Shown in pieces: positions 40,141-50,356 of a stretch of DNA of 64,000 nucleotides. Origin of the DNA: Falciphora oryzae (Eukaryota > Ascomycota > Sordariomycetes > Magnaporthales > Magnaporthaceae); contig JNVV01000032.1 in NCBI GenBank assembly GCA_000733355.1, forward strand, positions 19,134-83,133, read 5' to 3'. A model generated the notes under the pieces. That model searched no databases and was not told where the DNA came from. It saw only the letters and a list, made by a program, of their open reading frames with translations. Made by a program: the position numbers and the translations under genes. Every line of letters starts with the position of its first letter. The stretch's first letter is position 1.

Positions 40141-42204
40141 TTGCCCCTCCTTGTTGGCGTCTGCCTGAGGGAGCTCGATCTTCCCCTTCAAAACTTCACT
40201 CAATCGCTGCCCCACCTCCCAGCCGCGAAGCCAAAAGAGCGATCGCCAGCATGTCAAACCAAAACAGCCATGGGAACGGCGAATCAGTCACGCCGGCGAG
40301 ACGTCGCCCAAGATTGCGCGCCGGATGCCGGTATCGGCATGTCGCCCGCGACCTCGCCCTACCAAGGCCTGGAGCTGGATGAAGAAAGCACCAAGCTCAG
40401 ACTCGTCGCAATCGAGCCGTCTGGACACGGAGACGACGCAGTCGTGTGTACGCTGGTCGTCGTACCCTTCGAGGACAAACCAAAGTTCGAGGCCCTGTCA
40501 TACATGTGGTGTCCGGAGAGCTCCGGCGACGACTACCTCCACATTACGCTGAACGGCCTCCAGTTCCCGGTTTGGGCCAACCTCCTGGGCGCGCTGCGTT
40601 ATCTGCGGAATGAGGCGGCTCAGTCCCCCAAGATGGAACCTGGAACTAGACTCTTCTGGATCGATGCCATTTGCATCAACCAGGGGGACATCGAGGAACG
40701 CAACCGGCAGGTGCGCATCATGCAGTACATATACTTCAGAGCCTCTACTGTCGTGGTATGGCTGGGACACGACTACTCCAAGCTACAAGACAGTATGCCA
40801 GAGTTTTCCAAACCTCCTGCTGGCACTTGCTTGGCCAACGGAGCTCTGCGCTCCATTTCTGCCGGCAGAACTGTCCCTGCAACTGGCCCAGACGAAAACA
40901 CCACTCCCAAGCCAGGTGATTCCTATTCTGCGGAAGAAGTCAAACTAAGCTTGAAGCTGCAGAGAGATCCCTATTGGAGTAGGGTCTGGATTCTGCAGGA
41001 GATTGGCCGGGCCAGGAAGTTGCGGGTGTGCTTCGGACGTGTCTGGTTCCCCTGGGGCAACTTGATGGACTTTCTCATGCTGCACAACAGCGGTGGCGAC
41101 GGCCGGGGTCCCTTGTGGCTTGACCGGATGTTGCGCCAGGAGAGATACACAGGATCGCATACCCTCATGAGGCTGCTGCGGGACCACGAAATGGCTGTCT
41201 GCTCAGAACCCAGGGACAAAGTATACGGACTGGTGGGGCTGGCTTCCGACGCGGCAGGTTTCCTCATCGACTACAAGAAGCCGCTCACGGCCATCTGGAA
41301 GGATACGATGGTATTTCTAAACAGGCATGGCCTCTTCGGAGGGGAATCCGAGATTGTCGCCACCGGCCAGCTTCTGAAAAGACTGCTTATGTCCGGCCAG
41401 CCTAACCCACTCGGGCAGGTCATGGGAGAGGCCGACGAGGGGCAAGCGGCGGAGAGCCGAATCATCGAGAACATCAACTCTGTTTGGGTCTTCACGCTCA
41501 GGGCGGCTCTACTGGGAGGCGTCGTCTGCGTCGGACCATCTGCTGTCGATATTGTTGCGAAGCCCAGGGAGTTGGAAGACTGGGAGGCCGTGGTACAACA
41601 GCAGTTCCGGGGCCTGGAGAACGGGGCGGCACATCAGGAGAGTGACACCCTGCAAGATGCCGTCTTGGAACTCTCACGCTATCAGCTTAAAAGCATGTGC
41701 TTCAACCAGCCGAGCACTGTCGTATGGGAGGAAAGAGCAAAGGAATGGAAGGAAAGCCTACGTGAATGGAGCTCGTAGGTGGATTGGAGCAAGGAGGCCC
41801 GCGAGGCCGGTGGGCAGTCTGGTGCAAAGCAACCAGTGGCTTTGCTGCCCTTGGATTTCTCGGGAAGGAGCGACGCGAACGACGCGGGCGACCCGCAGCT
41901 GATCTTGATCAAAAACCTTCCAGGATCGGGAAGGCAAACGCGGCGCAAGATGGGCATCGCCTCGGCCCTCGTCCGCACGGGGGACCTGGTCTGCTGGGTC
42001 CGGTCGTCCCGGAGGGCACTCTTGGTGCGATTCTACCCAATCGATGGCAGTTGGGAATGGTCGATCAAGGCTCAGATACTAGGCACGGCACTGGCCACCG
42101 AGGACGTTGTGCAGCCGCCGCCAGAACTCAAGCGGGATCTGTGTGAATACGGAACATTCGACATCCGCGTAGACGCGATGACGATCTTTGCGCTTCTGGA
42201 GTAA
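40141..42204 (+). pseudogene. HET-domain (heterokaryon incompatibility) protein with one in-frame TAG
   Basis: One frame runs 40141-42204 with a TAG at 41776-41778. Likely start is Met 40270 or 40339 (MSPATSPYQGLELDEESTKL). The HET domain (PF06985) is clear: FEALSYMWCPES (residues 117-127 of the long frame), LNGLQFPVWANLLGALRYLR, LFWIDAICINQGDIEERNRQ and STVVVWLG; then DPYWSRVWILQEIGRA and SEPRDKVYGLVGLASD. The part after the stop (VDWSKEAREAGG... to DIRVDAMTIFALLE) reads as the normal C-terminal region. HET proteins trigger cell death in non-self fusion. The first 545 codons would give a nearly whole protein, so the truncated form may still act. Codons at 40857-40870 form the palindrome TTCTGCCGGCAGAA seen near 20.4 and 20.9 kb. 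Confidence 0.8.
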
Positions 42205-42691
42205 CGATAGAATTAAAGGGGGCGAAGCAAGCAGAACCGAATATTAGCAGAATCGTCTCAACACTGTATAAAGAATCCAATGGGTGCAGCTCGCTTTCGG
42301 TCCGCGCTGAGATGAAGCACCGAGTTTTAGCGCCTGGTGTCTGCTGAGCGCGCGCGGGTGTCCGCGCTTGAGGCTCCCAAGGGATCAGGGTTCGCCGGCC
42401 ATTGGACTGCAAGGAGATTGCTCTTTTAAATGATTTGTCCTTGATCCAATTAAGGTAAGCACCAAAAGAGTAATCTCCGCCAAAGGTTCGGTAATAAAAG
42501 GAAGGACCCAGGCCAGCATGGAAAATCCTCAAATCCGGGAATCGATCCTCCAGCCCGCGCATGTATGCCTCGCCCAAGTTCCGTCTTGCGCTGTCTAGGA
42601 GCTGGAAGGCTTTAAACGCGAGAGTGCAGCCCGTAGCCACAACCCCAAAGCCGATAGCAACCCCGCTATAGCCGCAGGAGAAGTTGCACAT
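42128..42691 (-). CDS. Hypothetical small protein, convergent with the HET gene
   Basis: 187 codons from MCNFSCGYSGVAIGFGVVAT, with a hydrophobic N-terminal segment and then LDSARRNLGEAYMRGLEDRF and DLRIFHAGLGPSFYYRTFGG. The first about 100 residues look coding. The remainder overlaps the HET 3' end by 77 nt and is less convincing; an intron or earlier stop is possible. No family recognised; similar short proteins often lie beside HET genes, but that is only context. Confidence 0.4.
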   Translation of the reverse strand: MCNFSCGYSGVAIGFGVVATGCTLAFKAFQLLDSARRNLGEAYMRGLEDRFPDLRIFHAGLGPSFYYRTFGGDYSFGAYLNWIKDKSFKRAISLQSNGRRTLIPWEPQARTPARAQQTPGAKTRCFISARTESELHPLDSLYSVETILLIFGSACFAPFNSIVTPEAQRSSSRLRGCRMFRIHTDPA

Positions 42692-42783
42692 GTCTCCAGG
42701 ATCACCGCTGCCATACTCGTCGCGAATCCAGACAAATTCGACACGAGGCCTCCTCTATCCAACAGCCTATCGCGCTTTCCTAT

Positions 42784-43030
42784 TGTCGCAAAGGATCGAG
42801 GGGGTCCCGGCCGGCACGGCCGGGGTCTGCATCACCACCCTCGTCGGCGTCGCAGGTGCTCAATAAGCGGTTACAGAGCACCCGGCGACGCCGAGAGGGG
42901 CTCTCCACTCCTACTGCGCACTCATGTATAAAGACCCCGAGGGTCGAAGACCCTCGGGCACTTTCCTATTAGTTCCTTAGAGGTAGAAATAAAGCAAACG
43001 GTCTACTGCATGCACTTCTACTTTGCAACA
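42784..43030 (-). repeat. LTR, family R4, without TSD
   Basis: 247 bp, reversed: TGTCGCAAAGG...CTTTGCAACA. The flanks are CCTAT and CATAA, so unlike the two other R4 copies there is no duplication. This hints that one side was deleted or recombined, right beside the three-ORF cluster. Confidence 0.85.
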
Positions 43031-43078
43031 CATAAACTAGGCAGGCAGCGGCCGGCAGCATAGGACTACATCCACGAC

Positions 43079-44065
43079 ATGTCGCTGACGGAGGCAGAGG
43101 CCAACACACGGGCCTTGGTGGCGATCAACGCCAGGGTGCTGAGGTTAGCAGAGGAGGTAAAAGCATTCGACGAATGGTCCAACGACCCCGACCCGATTAA
43201 GCCTCCGTACCAGGACGGCGATGCGGGACGACTGATGACAGGGTACCTCGACAGAGCATGGAGCGAAGCCAAAAGAGTCCGGACTGGGACAAAGACAGAG
43301 GCCGCCGACTGGGTTAAAGGGCTACTTCACGTCGGCACACAGGTCGAGGAGGGCCCGATAGCGACGCCCGCAGCCATTAGAAACGAGTTCATTAGGCAGT
43401 GGGACCTGATGAAGGACAATAACTTTATGTCACCCGAGGCACGAGCTTTGTGGACGTATTTCAGCCTACACGGGATAGCCGAGGCGATCGAGACGGAACA
43501 AGAAGAAGGCGCAAGGCTGCTCGAGACGGTGGAGCTTGGGGAGGTCTGTAAAGGACTCGACGCCGAAATTATTAAAGCCATTAGTGGCATAGCCGAAAAC
43601 CCCGACTCGGCCGGGGCCCTCGGCAGTACGGACTGGCTGGACGGGAAGCTGAAGGGAAGACTGTTAGACAAGAACAAAGTCCCTAACACAGTCCTCCCCA
43701 CGATACCTAAAGGCATCCGACGACTAACCGCCGACGAGATCGAAAGCTTCAAGGAGGCCACGAAAGGAGAAATGTTTATTACGAAGTCGGGCAAGTCAGA
43801 GTGTTTCGAAAACACAGACAAAGACTTCGTGGCGATGACAGCAATCGCGCTCCACTACTGGAAGGGCGAGCCAGAGCAATGGAACCCTTTTGTGCGACAA
43901 TACCGCTACTCGAAAAAGAAGGGACTTATAGGACACAGGCTGGAGGGCATCGAGGCCTTAGCTGTGTGCTTTGCAGCGGCAGATAAAGCTAAGAGAAGCA
44001 GACGCGACGCCTGGGACGAGGCAGTAAGCAGGAACCCAAAATCGTCCCAAATCACAACACCTTAA
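43079..44065 (+). CDS. Unknown 328-aa protein, ORF 1 of a compact three-ORF cluster
   Basis: Intact intronless frame, MSLTEAEANTRALVAINARV at the start. Predominantly helical, charged, no signal peptide, membrane segment, zinc finger or RNA/DNA-binding motif that I recognise. Notable blocks: LRLAEEVKAFDEWSNDPDPI, NNFMSPEARALWTYFSLHG, GIRRLTADEIESFKEATKG, DFVAMTAIALHYWKGEPEQW, FVRQYRYSKKKGLIGHRLEG. The coding strand is A-rich and of lower GC than the host genes around it. The size, the helical nature, and the two small ORFs behind it with 20-50 bp spacers resemble the N-P-M order of negative-strand RNA viruses (for example fungal mymonaviruses), but that is only an architectural analogy. It could equally be part of an unknown mobile element. 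Confidence 0.6.
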   Translation: MSLTEAEANTRALVAINARVLRLAEEVKAFDEWSNDPDPIKPPYQDGDAGRLMTGYLDRAWSEAKRVRTGTKTEAADWVKGLLHVGTQVEEGPIATPAAIRNEFIRQWDLMKDNNFMSPEARALWTYFSLHGIAEAIETEQEEGARLLETVELGEVCKGLDAEIIKAISGIAENPDSAGALGSTDWLDGKLKGRLLDKNKVPNTVLPTIPKGIRRLTADEIESFKEATKGEMFITKSGKSECFENTDKDFVAMTAIALHYWKGEPEQWNPFVRQYRYSKKKGLIGHRLEGIEALAVCFAAADKAKRSRRDAWDEAVSRNPKSSQITTP

Positions 44066-44066
44066 A

Positions 44067-44721
44067 ATGGATCGATATTTAAGGCAAAGTGCTGCTAGCC
44101 AAAGCAATAGCGAGAGAGAATAAAGTATTAAAGGCCGAAGGCAAGCTGAACGAGACGGGCATGAAGGCGACACTCGACAAGGACTTCAAAGTCGAAAACT
44201 TCCCCGATTTCGATCCCAAAACAGCGAAATGGATCGTGGACGGACTGACATACGCCGACGGAGCACAGAACCCAATAGCAACAACAAACCGACCTAAGCT
44301 CTCCGAATCCACGACGCACCCTATGGCAGTACCAGCGAAGAAGCGACCCGCTACCGACGAGAAAAAAGCAGAGGCAAAGCGACAAAAAGTTATTAAAAAC
44401 GCCAAACTCGATGCAGATATCGCCGCGAATGCCGCCAGAAAAGCCAAAGCCAAGGTCGACGAGGCAGAAGCATCCCGGGAGATTGACGATAAAACACGGG
44501 CAGCTGCAGTCGCCGATACCGAAGCCAAGCTCGCCGCCACGGCCGCATCCGACGCCAGGAAGAGAGCCACTGTCGGGGGTGACGAGGCCAAAGCTGACGC
44601 AAACGCTGCCGAAGCCTCTGCCAAGGACGCTGCAGCCCACGCAGCCAGGGCCACAGCAGCAGTAACAGCGGCGAAGGCCGCAGGTGGAGGCGGAGGAGGC
44701 GAAACCGGCGACCCGAAATAG
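44067..44721 (+). CDS. Unknown Ala/Lys-rich protein, ORF 2 of the cluster, probable frameshift near its start
   Basis: The long frame starts by a non-ATG at 44089 after a stop at 44080. The ATG at 44067 (MDRYLRQ) is in another frame and would join with a one-base shift, so a lesion near 44085 is likely. The body reads LAKAIARENKVLKAEGKLNE, DFKVENFPDFDPKTAKWIVD, a proline stretch, then a long Ala/Lys/Asp-rich, probably coiled-coil region (VDEAEASREIDDKTRAAAVA) ending in GGGGGGETGDPK. Low-complexity, charged, partly disordered. Function unknown. Confidence 0.45.
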
Positions 44722-44754
44722 AAACCCCGCGTACAGAACGGAATCGGCTATATA

Positions 44755-45141
44755 ATGGCGCTGGCATTATCCAATGCGAATTCGTCCGCGTACGATAACC
44801 TGTAGCAGTTTTCCAAAATGGAGATAGCCAATATCGTCAACTGCCCTGACGAGGAGAAAGGCCTTAGGGAGAGATTGGTCATCTGGGCAACCGACTTCTG
44901 GAGGCTGATTAAAGACCCCGAGGATGTTAGGGATATGGAAGACACCCTGCTCGACGTCGAGAAAAGCGCGGGGCACATTAGGGAAAAGAACCACGCGACG
45001 TTATGGGCACTGAGAAATCTACGACAAAGACTAGAAGACGGCGTACACATATCGGATATCACGATGGCAATATACCGATACGTCGTCATCCAGCTGATAG
45101 GCGTCCACTCAATAGTGCGTTTAGGCCCAGGGCACGCATGA
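44755..45141 (+). pseudogene. Unknown small protein, ORF 3 of the cluster, one in-frame TAG
   Basis: From ATG 44755 (MALALSNANSSAYDNL) a TAG at 44803-44805 interrupts, then MEIANIVNCPDEEKGLRERL, VIWATDFWRLIKDPEDVRDM and NHATLWALRNLRQRLEDGVH to a TGA at 45139-45141. 128 codons without the stop. Helical, no known motif. The downstream DNA (to 45163) is the target site of the LINE at 45179-47167. Confidence 0.45.
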
Positions 45142-45608
45142 ACACATCAAGCATTATAGTATAATTGGAGTCTGCAAGAGAGAGAGAGAGAGTTTATTTA
45201 ACGTCGTTATAGTCGGGATCTACCAGTCCCTGCCTCCCAAGGGGCATACGACGTGCTAGCGCTACCTAAGCTTGACACTAGGCTACGTGTTGCTATCGAG
45301 GCGGCTAACAGAGTCAAACCAAGGGGCAAGCCCAAGGCACACGGAGTTCGGGCCGCATTCCGGCGCTCCTTGTTAGTGAGCGGGCAATCGGCAAAGGGGG
45401 CGAGTACACGCCTGGGCGCTGTAGGCGCTGCTGTTGGTAGTAGTGCTATCGGCCGGCGGGTGTGCCGGAAAAAGGGGGTTAGGCTGGGTTTGGGCGGAGG
45501 GGTCCTCGGGACCCCCCCTGGGCCCGGCCGGAGGTACGGGGGACCAACGAGCCTACTGTTGGTCCTAATAGTACAAAGGAAAAGATGAAAAGTGCAAAGG
45601 GAAAGGGA

Positions 45609-45748
45609 AAAAGGAAAAAGGAAAAAGGAAAAAGGAAAAAGGAAAAAGGAAAAAGGAAAAAGGAAAAAGGAAAAAGGAAAAAGGAAAAAGGAAAAAGGAA
45701 AAAGGAAAAAGGAAAAAGGAAAAAGGAAAAAGGAAAAAGGAAAAAGGT
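45609..45748 (+). repeat. (GGAAAAA)n microsatellite, about 20 copies
   Basis: Nearly perfect 7-bp repeat, read as TTTTTCC on the LINE strand, between the RNase H stop and the conserved 3' region. Confidence 0.95.
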
Positions 45749-45775
45749 TGTATACGGGCTTTTTAGGCCCTGTTA

Positions 45776-46648
45776 CTACCGCCCAGCGATAGTGTAGTAG
45801 TTGGTAGCTTTAACGAACGAAGCAAAAAGGAAAGGCTTTTGCAATAGCCGTTTCCAATATCCGGGCCTATCAAAAGCCGGGGAGGGGTCCGTTGTAGGCC
45901 ACTTGTCTTCTACCGCCTTAGCCAGCCTGCAATATACAGGGTGGGAGGGGGACTTGTTTCTTCCGCAGCGGCACGGGTTGTGGTTTTCGTGCTGGAACTT
46001 TCGGTGGTACCAGTCGAAGTCCCCGTGCCCCGTGCGTGCGGCTATCAGCCGCTGTAATACCTTCCGGTGCAGCTGTAAAGCTTCGGGTGCGGGCCGTGGC
46101 ACCGGCGGGAGGCCTATAGCCCTATACCGGTCCGGGAGGTTGTTTTCGAACCAGGTGTTTCGGGCGTCGCGGGCTATTTTTCGGGCTGCAGCCTTTATTC
46201 CGGCTACCGTTGGTTTGGAATGTTGGGGTATCGGCAAAGCCGATCCCAACTTTGCTTCGGCATCGGCCTCTTCGTTCCCGGGGATTCCCGTGTGGCCCGG
46301 GGACCAACGGACGTGTACCCGGTATTTATCCATAAAGTAATGGACTTCTTTAAAGGCCCCTTGTGAGCTGTCGGGGGCCGTGCTTAAAAAGCCGTTAGCC
46401 GCCGAGGTGTTATCGAGGCACAGGTGGAAAGTGCAGTTGCGGAAGCTCCAAACGGCTTTGCGGAGGCCCATCCGGCCCCCTTCCGCTTCGCCGTCGAACA
46501 CTTCCGCCGGGTGCGCCAGCCGGCCGTGCCCGGAAAGTTTGCGTTGGCCGGCTTGGTGGATTACCCAGCCGTAACCAACTGCCCCGTTTTCCGCTTTGGA
46601 CCCGTCGCTATATATTATAACGTCGGTGGGGGGAGGGTGCGGAGCCAC
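45776..46648 (-). pseudogene. LINE RNase H domain and C-terminus
   Basis: Reads TDVIIYSDGSKAENGAVGYG, VFDGEAEGGRMGLRKAVWSF, LCLDNTSAANGF and VRWSPGHTGIPGNEEADAEA: RNase HI residues Asp, Glu, Asp, and His/Asp in the expected order, as in Tad1/I-clade LINEs. The C-terminal HxxH-type cysteine region is QHENHNPCRCGRNKSPSHPV. The frame is separate from the RT part by a one-base frameshift in the G-run near 46627. Confidence 0.88.
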
Positions 46649-47167
46649 GCTATAAATGCTTTAGCGGCTGCTTGCTTTTCTTGTGTGGTTACCGTAAGCC
46701 CCGTATATCTATAGGGGAGGTAAGCCGGGCGGGTGCACGCCGGAAGGAGTCCGGCCGTCCTTTGCAGCGAGGTCGTAAGCCTGCCGGGCAGGCCTGCCCT
46801 AGGTCCCCGGGCGTTGAAAATCGGCTTGGCCGCTGCGGCCAGGGGGTGATCCTCCGGAACCGTCTGTATGCGGGCCGCAAAACGGAGGCGGGCTTGTTCC
46901 AAAAGCGCCTCGGCGCCAGGAATGCCAGATTCGTAGTGCAAGGCGTTTATCGGTATGGTTTTCCAAGATGGTGCCACTGCCCGGAGGGACGCTTGTAGGG
47001 CTTTATCGACCCGTTCGACTAGATGGCCTTGCCGGGTACTTTGCTGTTGTGCCGGCTTATACGGGTGTGGTTTGGTTTTGCCCCTATACCACACTTCGGC
47101 CCCGTATAAAGCCGTAGGGATTATAACCGTCATAACGGCTTTGTGAACCGAATGCGCCGGTATCCCC
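46615..47167 (-). pseudogene. LINE reverse transcriptase C-terminal part
   Basis: Reads VHKAVMTVIIPTALYGAEVW, RVDKALQASLRAVAPSWKTI, ALHYESGIPGAEALLEQARL. This is the segment after the RT thumb in Tad-like LINEs. The 5' end of the insertion falls inside it, so the RT core is absent. Confidence 0.8.
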
Positions 47168-47182
47168 ATTGGAGTCTGCAAG

Positions 47183-47636
47183 GGATATAGAGGCGATGTG
47201 TTTATTGCGACAGATACAGGTCTGCAGGGGGCGCAGAAGCGCGCGTCGAGAGGAGAACAGAAGCAATGTATTTATTACAAGCAGGCATAGGCCTGCAAAG
47301 GGCACAGAGGCGCAAGTCGATGAGGGCATCGACATTTTTTTAGGTAGAGGGCAGATGATCGGTCCCTGGACCTGTCGGTCGGCCCCGTGCACGGGCCTCG
47401 CGCCCTGCACTCAGATAAAGTAGGATCCTCGCGTCGGCCCCTCCAGGGCCCGGCACGAGATCCAGATCATAATACCTTCACTTCTTACGTCGCGCACGCG
47501 CCGCGCGCGTACCCTGTCCCTTTGTCACTGACAGAAGCGTATCAGCGCCCCTCTGGCTTCCACCCGGAGTCGTCCCCTAAGGCCGCCGGTGGTGATCCCT
47601 AGGGCTGCTGGTCGTGGTTTTGTGCGGGGTGTTACA
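47183..47636 (+). repeat. R1-like LTR, variant with duplicated 5' part
   Basis: The last about 130 bp (from 47510) match the R1 3' end ('gcttccacccggagtc...gctgctggtcgtggttttgtgcggggtgttaca'). The first part has two about 65-bp units ('tgtttattgcgacagataca' and 'tgtatttattacaagcaggc'). It lies beside the LINE, so the LINE inserted at its left margin. Confidence 0.55.
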
Positions 47637-48050
47637 TTCCGAAAAGAAACCCAAGGCACGCTCTTAGCGGCTGGCGACGGCGGCACGCAATACCAGCGAG
47701 CCACCGGAATCCGTTTTGACAGCTTCGCGGGGAGGACGCGGAATGGCTCGTTCTTTATACGCGCATGTGGCCGAGGACTGGAGCTTTAAGCATTCGCCAC
47801 TTGGCGACAGCCCGGACTTTTAAAACTGCCACCTGGTATAGTCCACAAAGGGCTTGCTGATTTTGCAAAGCAGTTGTATATGTCCGTCGTTCCTACAACT
47901 AGTTTTTTGCTCGATGCCTGCTCGGCCTGCGTCCTAACAATCGAGGGGGATGTTCCAGGCACCCAAAGGTGCTGGACAGCAACCCCTTAACAAGCGAAAA
48001 TCTATTAGGCGCTTAGCAAATCGCAGTCACAGCTCTTTTTGTATCCTTCC
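47637..48050. other. Spacer, no gene recognised
   Basis: Short frames only. Confidence 0.4.
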
Positions 48051-48318
48051 TGTTGGTAGGAGTAGGTACTCCTGTAGGCACGGATATTTCCAAATAGGGT
48101 GAACAACGATCCCTAGATCTGAGGAATCGTATTTATATTGTGCACGAAGAGGAAAAGGATCTATCTGCCAGAGAGGGAGCAGGAGGAAGGCTATATATAC
48201 ACGTTGCCGATCACCAAAGGGCCGTTCCCCTGCTCCCAGTCCTGCGGGCCCTCTGGCCCTCGGATCCGGCCCTCTCTGAGCTCTACCGATTGCCTGCACC
48301 GGCCAACGCAATCCAACA
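48051..48318 (+). repeat. Solo LTR, family R6, TSD CTTCC
   Basis: 268 bp, TGTTGGTAGGAGTAGG...CAATCCAACA, flanked by CTTCC (48046-48050, 48319-48323). Confidence 0.93.
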
Positions 48319-48701
48319 CTTCCCTTAGTACAAACGTGTGTGGTTCGTTTGCGGCAGCTTCTAATGCCAAAGGCAAAGCTTGTGTTTTTCGCGGGCGACG
48401 GGAGAAACGGTCGGCTTCGGTCGAGGTCTGTCGGTCGGGTCATGGTGGCCCAGCGGGCTGTAGGGGTTTAGGGGTTGCCTGGCAATGCAAAAGGGAAAGG
48501 CGTCTGCTTTTAAAGTGGGCAGTGTCGCAACCTGCTTGATGGGAAATCGCGCGGCTTCGGAAAATGTTAGCGATCGTGGTCCCTAAACGCAGTCCGAGGA
48601 CAGCTGGCGCCAAATGGGCGGAGGGGGCTTGTCCGCTTAGCGTCGCCCCGTATACTTATATCTGAATGCATAAGAAATAGACAGGGTGCAAATAGATCAA
48701 A

Positions 48702-49195
48702 CGTAACAGGCCCTTGGCTCTGCTATAGCAGGCTGCAGCGGTGTCAAGCCTGTAGGGGGGTTCTCTCAGGGAAATCTCAGAGGTCCAGCGGTTCAACAGT
48801 CGTGTTCAACAGGTCTATGGTAGGTGTACAAGATGAACAGAAACGATAGCTTGCCCTCTAAACTCCCTTCACAAGGGGTCCCCCGGGCCCTTCTTATGCC
48901 TGGCCCTCCGGCCGTCCTTCGGTCATCGCCGGCACGCCTCCTCCTCCGTGGCGTCCGTACGGGGCTGGATACGTTTCGTCCCCTTATCAGGGTTCGGAGC
49001 TTGGATGCGCCTTGGCCGGGTTGAGTGCCCGTTATCTGCGGGGGCCCGCCGGCATGCGCATCATGGAGTCGAACTCTCTTGATCAGCGCGTCAGTCGGGG
49101 GCCACGCCTCTCTGGCCGCCACCCGGAGTCCTCCTCCGAGGCCTCCAGCGGTGATTCGTCGGGCTGCTGGTCGTGGTTTTGTGCGGGGTGTTACA
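48702..49195 (+). repeat. Solo LTR, family R1
   Basis: 494 bp, (c)GTAACAGGCCCTTGGC...GGGGTGTTACA; flanks CAAAC/CAAAG allow a near-TSD if the first T is lost. Best preserved R1 copy. Confidence 0.8.
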
Positions 49196-49366
49196 CAAAG
49201 ATGGAAAGGAATGGCGTGCTGGCTAATAGTCGCAGTCGGCATTGATGTCAGCTTCGAGCTGGTGGTGGCAGAAAAAGTTTGTGATTAGAGAGCGTTCCAC
49301 TGCTAAGCGGAGCATCGCATTGTTTAATGAGCCGACAGCCTAAATAAGATCAAAAAATAGGAATAG

Positions 49367-49641
49367 TGTTGGTAGGAGTCGGTACTCCTGTGGGCTCGGA
49401 GATCCCCAAAGCAGGTGAACAATGATCCTTATCTCTTAGGAATTGTAAATCTATTTGTGCACACTTCAGCAGGAAAAGGTCTATCTGCCAGAGAGGGAGC
49501 AAACGGAGGGCTAATTATACACGCTGTGGATCACCAAAGGGCCGTTCTCCTGCTCCCAGTCTTGCGGGCCCTTCGGGCCCCTCGGATCCGGCCCTTCTCT
49601 GATCCCTACCGATTGCCTGCACCGGTCAACTCAATCCAACA
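49367..49641 (+). repeat. Solo LTR, family R6, TSD AATAG
   Basis: 275 bp, TGTTGGTAGGAGTCGG...CAATCCAACA, flanked by AATAG (49362-49366, 49642-49646). Confidence 0.93.
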
Positions 49642-50151
49642 AATAGTGAATTTGATCTTCGGGCTCACTTCCCATTTTTTTTTTTACTATTTCGATTTGA
49701 CGGCGGGTAGGAAAAAACGCACGCACACATAAGGTAGCATCAGTTGGCTCCCTGGCTCGGCTCGCGGCGAAAAGGTCGCAGCCAGTCACTTGTGACATAT
49801 AAACAAGCCAAAAATAAAAGTGTCGCGGCACCAACGAGGGCGAAGAGACTGAGCTGCAACAAACCCTCAGGTTGATTTGGCTATCTAGAGTTAAGGAACA
49901 AAAAAAGGAAGAGTTGTGCGTTGCACCTGTTCGGATCGATTGCCTTAGGTAGGGCTCCACTCGTCGCACGGATCTGCCAGGCGCCCGTGCAACGAGTGGG
50001 TCTACCTGGCACCGAGCCCTACCAGGGCTACGTGCCATAACAAAAAGGGCTTTTTTTTTTTGGCAAATTCGTGTCCTTTTAGGAGCATCATATCTTTTAT
50101 TAAAAGTAAAGGAGCAAATACCTGCCAACCACTTTCTTTTCGCTACGGCCC
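49642..50151. other. Spacer, no gene recognised
   Basis: Contains a T-run and two CGTTGCAC/GTGCAACG inverted copies around 49920-50010. A 185-codon minus frame (49631-50188) has no motif. Confidence 0.4.
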
Positions 50152-50320
50152 TGTTATCACGGCAGGTAGGGTGGCAAAAGGTGGCCAAAAGAGAAATGTA
50201 TTGGGAAGAAATCGAGACCGGAGGCCTGGGCGCGTGCCGTGCACTCTATCTGCCTGGGAGGGGCTTATCTAATCGGCTCACAGGCCCGTGCGCCTGGGAG
50301 ACCCCCCACATGCCGTAACA
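50152..50320 (+). repeat. Short LTR-like repeat related to R2
   Basis: 169 bp, TGTTATCACGGCAGG...ATGCCGTAACA. Shares the 'gaaatcgagaccggaggcctgg' and 'aggcccgtgcgcctggga' order with R2. No TSD visible. Confidence 0.55.
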
Positions 50321-50356
50321 CCTGTAATTTCTAGCCCCGCGTGCCCCGCCGGCAGC

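Larger units (their letters stand above)
45179..47167 (-). mobile_element. Tad1/I-like LINE, 5' truncated, with 15-bp target duplication
   Basis: Flanked by ATTGGAGTCTGCAAG at 45164-45178 and 47168-47182. On minus it holds the C-terminal part of a reverse transcriptase ORF, an RNase H domain, a (TTTTTCC)n tract, a 3' region and an ending 'aaataaa(ct)n' directly at the TSD. The 15-bp duplication and 5' truncation are hallmarks of target-primed reverse transcription. Related 3' ends lie at 50698-50750, 51895-52178 and 52913-53260. Confidence 0.9.

Noticed and set aside
43079..44065. LTR-retrotransposon gag for ORF 1
   Set aside because: No zinc knuckle, no protease/RT/integrase downstream, and the nearest LTR (R4) is a solo copy in the opposite orientation; not fully excluded.
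45592..45797. KKEKGKR-repeat ORFs
   Set aside because: They are translations of the (GGAAAAA)n microsatellite.
49631..50188. 185-codon minus frame
   Set aside because: No motif; overlaps an LTR end and homopolymer T, with no conserved blocks.
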